Shown here piece after piece: positions 13,416 to 15,514 of a stretch of 15,514 nucleotides of DNA. A program made the translations under genes and the position numbers. Numbering within the stretch: position 1 is the first letter of the stretch; each line of letters begins with the position of its first letter. Location: NCBI GenBank assembly GCA_029883045.1, contig JAOUJU010000011.1:1-15514 (forward strand). The letters are read 5' to 3'. The stretch comes from Rhodospirillaceae bacterium (lineage in GTDB: Bacteria > Pseudomonadota > Alphaproteobacteria > Rhodospirillales > Magnetovibrionaceae). The notes under the pieces were generated by a model, which saw only the letters and a program-made list of their open reading frames with translations, had not been told where the DNA came from and did no database searches.

Positions 13416-13829
13416 TTGGGAGATTCCTGCCCTGATGAACACTTTTTTTATTAACTAACTACCGCACAAACTAAGCAAAACAAGCGCCCATAATTTAGCG
13501 CCACAGCTTTAAGATGCTTTATGCACGAAACGGCTGTTTTCTAACATAGCACCATAGGCCATGCAAGGTGACTCTTAAGAGTATATTAGGTCTTTTGAAT
13601 ACACGTTTTCTCTAATGTTTCTGCACCTTTCAGCCCCAACAGCAATGTCGGCTTGTGTATATCTAGGCCCACCGTAAAATGGATCTTCAGGCCCCTTTGT
13701 TGTTTCAATGGGTTAGCCCAACCCGAGCCCATAAACGGGCGCAGCACAAGGGCTGGATAATTAGGGCCCAATTCAGCCATTTAGGAGCTTTTTGCCTGAG
13801 ATTTGCAACTTGGACAGGTGGGCAATTAA
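13416..13829. other. non-coding region between atpH and the response regulator
   Basis: About 414 bases without a convincing gene. It must hold the atp promoter (minus) and probably the regulator's promoter (plus). A minus-strand pair TTGTTT and TAGTTA 16 bases apart, between about 13450 and 13482, is the best but a poor atp promoter candidate. Small inverted repeats occur, such as GGGTT/AACCC near 13710-13724 and GCCC/GGGC near 13727-13740, with no T-runs. An open frame of 64 codons at 13586-13780 lacks a ribosome binding site and was not accepted. Confidence 0.5.
13571..13582. repeat. 12-base perfect palindrome upstream of the atp operon
   Basis: ACTCTTAAGAGT is a perfect 12-base palindrome about 156 bases before the atpH start. 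With the base before it, it contains GACTC, which fits GANTC, the site methylated by CcrM in many alphaproteobacteria. It could be a dimeric regulator site; there is no known match I can name. Confidence 0.35.
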
Positions 13830-14516
13830 ATGCTTAACATGGCAATCATGAGCATAATAGATGAAGATGACGACCACAGCCCAGTTGGCGATATCCGGCG
13901 TGAAGCCAGAAAAGCCAAAGAAAAGGCCAAAGCCGAGGACCCAACCAAGGTTCCGACTAAGATAACATCTAAAACCTATCTGGTGATAGACGACGAAAAA
14001 CCTATGCGCACGTTGATAAAGAACGCGCTGCAAAATTACGGCATAAGAACCATTTTAGAAGCATCAAGCGCAGAAGAGGCCATAACAAACCTAAAACACC
14101 AGCAGGTTGATCTAATTTTTATTGACGAAGAAATGCCGGGCATGAGTGGAGCAGAATTTGTATTTCGCGCCCGGCGTGGTGCGCTGCCCATCAACAAAAC
14201 CATACCCATAATCATGGTTACCAGCCACCTTGAACAAGAACACATTAAGCTATCGAGGAATGCCGGGGTGGATGAATTTTTGGCCAAACCTGTATCAGCT
14301 GCGGCACTTTATAAAAGAGTTTATAATTCCATCATGGCGCAACGCCCGTTCGTTGAAGACGCTGACGGTTACCGTGGGCCGGAACGGCGCTGGCTAAAGG
14401 CTGAAGCCGAGGCCAAGGCGATGGCAGGCAAACCCCACGTTAAGGTGTTTGATTATAACGAACCAAAAACTGCACCTGCGGGGACGCTCAAGGGCGAGCC
14501 CAAAATTACAAAATAA
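13830..14516 (+). CDS. CheY-like response regulator with extended N- and C-termini
   Basis: A 228-residue protein with one receiver domain at about residues 48-168. The acidic pocket is D54-D55-E56, the phosphate acceptor is D99 (FIDEEMPGMSG), and T131 (VTS) and K153 (AKP) complete the active site, so it should be phosphorylatable. There is no DNA-binding or enzymatic output domain. The first 45 residues are acidic (DEDDD, 11-15) and then lysine-rich. The last 60 contain GYRGPERRW (180-188), a motif I recall in other alphaproteobacterial single-receiver regulators. AGGTGG eight bases before the ATG at 13830 supports this start; ATGs at 13839 and 13848 are alternatives. No histidine kinase gene is nearby, so the partner is unknown. 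It is convergent with priA, with only 19 bases between the stops. Confidence 0.88.
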   Translation: MLNMAIMSIIDEDDDHSPVGDIRREARKAKEKAKAEDPTKVPTKITSKTYLVIDDEKPMRTLIKNALQNYGIRTILEASSAEEAITNLKHQQVDLIFIDEEMPGMSGAEFVFRARRGALPINKTIPIIMVTSHLEQEHIKLSRNAGVDEFLAKPVSAAALYKRVYNSIMAQRPFVEDADGYRGPERRWLKAEAEAKAMAGKPHVKVFDYNEPKTAPAGTLKGEPKITK

Positions 14517-14535
14517 AAAAACCCACATGAAGCCC

Positions 14536-15514
14536 TTACATGAACCCTTGCGGGTCAATGTCTATTTGCACCCTGACTGCGCGTTCTTGTGCCTGTTTTT
14601 CTTTAAATGAAGATTTATTTATTCCAGCTTTGGCCAGCCATTCACCAATAACTGGTTGCGGTGAAATGTTTGATTTAAGTTTAACTAAAAACCTTCTGCG
14701 GTGTTTGCCGCGCAACAACGAAAGCGGTGCCGGGGCAGGCCCCAAAACCTGTACGCCATCTATATTTGGCGCACTGCGTGATAGCTTAGCGGCCATTTCA
14801 TCAACACTGCGCTCATCGCTACCAGAAATTATTAGCGCGACCAGTTTACCAAACGGCGGCATGGCCATTGCTTTGCGCGCATCGGTTTCGGCAATAATAA
14901 ATTGATCGCGTGACCCCGCCTTTATTGCCTGCATCACCGGATGATCGGGCATAAAAGTCTGTACCACCACTAGGCCCGGTTTTTGGGTTTGTTTTTGTTC
15001 GCGGCCCGCACGCCCCGCCACCTGATAAAGTAACTGATACGTTCGCTCAGATGCGCGCAAATCACCACCAGCTAAACCTAAATCGCCATCAACAACACCA
15101 ACCAGTGTAAGCAAGGGAAAGTGATAACCCTTGGCCACCACTTGGGTGCCGATGATTAAATCAACTTCGTGGTTTTCGATGCGTTTAACCAAATCGGCCG
15201 CTTTTATGGGGCCGGAAAGAGTATCGGAACTGGCCAGTGCCATACGAATATTAGGGAAATGTTCTTTTACTTCTTCGGCTAAGCGTTCAACCCCGGGGCC
15301 ACAGGCGGCAAAGCTATTTTCGGCTTGGCATTCTGGGCAATTTTTAGGCATGGCTGCTGAATAACCGCAGTGATGGCATTGCAAACGTTTACCGGTGCGG
15401 TGTTCCACCAACCAAGCCGAACAATTAGGACACTTAAGCCGGTGGCCGCAGGTGCGACAAAGGGTAAGTGGTGCATAGCCACGACGGTTTAAAAAAAGCA
15501 TAGCTTGTTCGCCT
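14536..15514 (-). CDS. priA: primosomal protein N' (replication restart helicase), N-terminus cut by window edge
   Basis: The visible 325 residues are the C-terminal part of PriA, the 3'-5' helicase that restarts stalled replication forks. The frame stays open to the window edge and reads GEQA before MLFLNRRGY, the usual PriA sequence, so the methionine at 15501 is internal and the gene continues outside. Eight cysteines in four pairs (CRTC, CPNC, CHHC, CPEC) form the two zinc sites. DLIIGTQVVAKGYHFP is helicase motif V and YQVAGRAGR motif VI. The C-terminal domain includes VLGPAPAPLSLLRGKHRRR. The protein ends normally in DPQGFM. Confidence 0.97.
   Translation of the reverse strand, partial: GEQAMLFLNRRGYAPLTLCRTCGHRLKCPNCSAWLVEHRTGKRLQCHHCGYSAAMPKNCPECQAENSFAACGPGVERLAEEVKEHFPNIRMALASSDTLSGPIKAADLVKRIENHEVDLIIGTQVVAKGYHFPLLTLVGVVDGDLGLAGGDLRASERTYQLLYQVAGRAGREQKQTQKPGLVVVQTFMPDHPVMQAIKAGSRDQFIIAETDARKAMAMPPFGKLVALIISGSDERSVDEMAAKLSRSAPNIDGVQVLGPAPAPLSLLRGKHRRRFLVKLKSNISPQPVIGEWLAKAGINKSSFKEKQAQERAVRVQIDIDPQGFM

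Noticed and set aside
13416..13442. Upstream GTG start for atpH
   Set aside because: The later GTG at 13415 has AGGA at a proper distance and fits the usual length of the delta subunit.
13586..13780. Open frame of 64 codons on the minus strand, containing VGLDIHK, which faintly recalls an IS110 transposase start
   Set aside because: No ribosome binding site, a stop codon directly before the ATG, no further transposase motifs and no repeat ends; most likely chance.
14517..14560. Terminator between the response regulator gene and priA
   Set aside because: A minus-strand T-run (GGGTTTTTTT) is present, but only a weak CATG/CATG stem precedes it, so I could not support a terminator.
1..15514. 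CRISPR arrays, insertion sequences, prophage genes, tRNA and rRNA genes
   Set aside because: Looked for on both strands by reading; nothing fitting was seen.

Overview
This window looks like chromosomal DNA of an alphaproteobacterium with moderate GC content. Three things support this. The ATP synthase F1 genes stand alone as atpH-atpA-atpG-atpD-atpC with no F0 genes beside them. An Lrp/AsnC regulator, trxB and a LysR regulator form a block that I recall from rhizobia and relatives. All proteins read like alphaproteobacterial housekeeping proteins. I cannot place it below class. No insertion sequence, phage gene, CRISPR array, tRNA or rRNA is visible.

Layout: (1) 1-2485: an Lrp/AsnC regulator cut by the left edge (minus), divergent from trxB and a LysR regulator of the LsrB/VtlR type (plus). 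(2) 2486-3103: a gene-free stretch with what I read as two tandem, related small RNAs on the plus strand. Each has C/U-rich loops matching Shine-Dalgarno sequences and a strong intrinsic terminator. A LysR-type dyad lies about 66 bases before the predicted start of the first. (3) 3104-5085: aspartate aminotransferase and a SAM-dependent methyltransferase, both minus. (4) 5205-8307: uvrB (plus), a SixA-like histidine phosphatase (minus, stop codons overlapping uvrB) and a single-domain hemerythrin (plus). (5) 8328-13415: terminators, then atpC, atpD, atpG, atpA and atpH on the minus strand (transcribed H-A-G-D-C). (6) 13416-13829: about 410 bases without a convincing gene, probably holding the atp promoter. 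(7) 13830-15514: a CheY-like response regulator with extended ends (plus), convergent with priA, which is cut by the right edge (minus).

How the parts work together: the atp genes make the catalytic head of ATP synthase. TrxB supplies reduced thioredoxin. UvrB and PriA serve DNA repair and replication restart. The most interesting part is the LysR gene followed by the paired small RNAs. It resembles the known link between VtlR/LsrB regulators and AbcR-type small RNAs, which repress many transport mRNAs by covering their ribosome binding sites. The RNA ends and the regulation are inferred from sequence alone.
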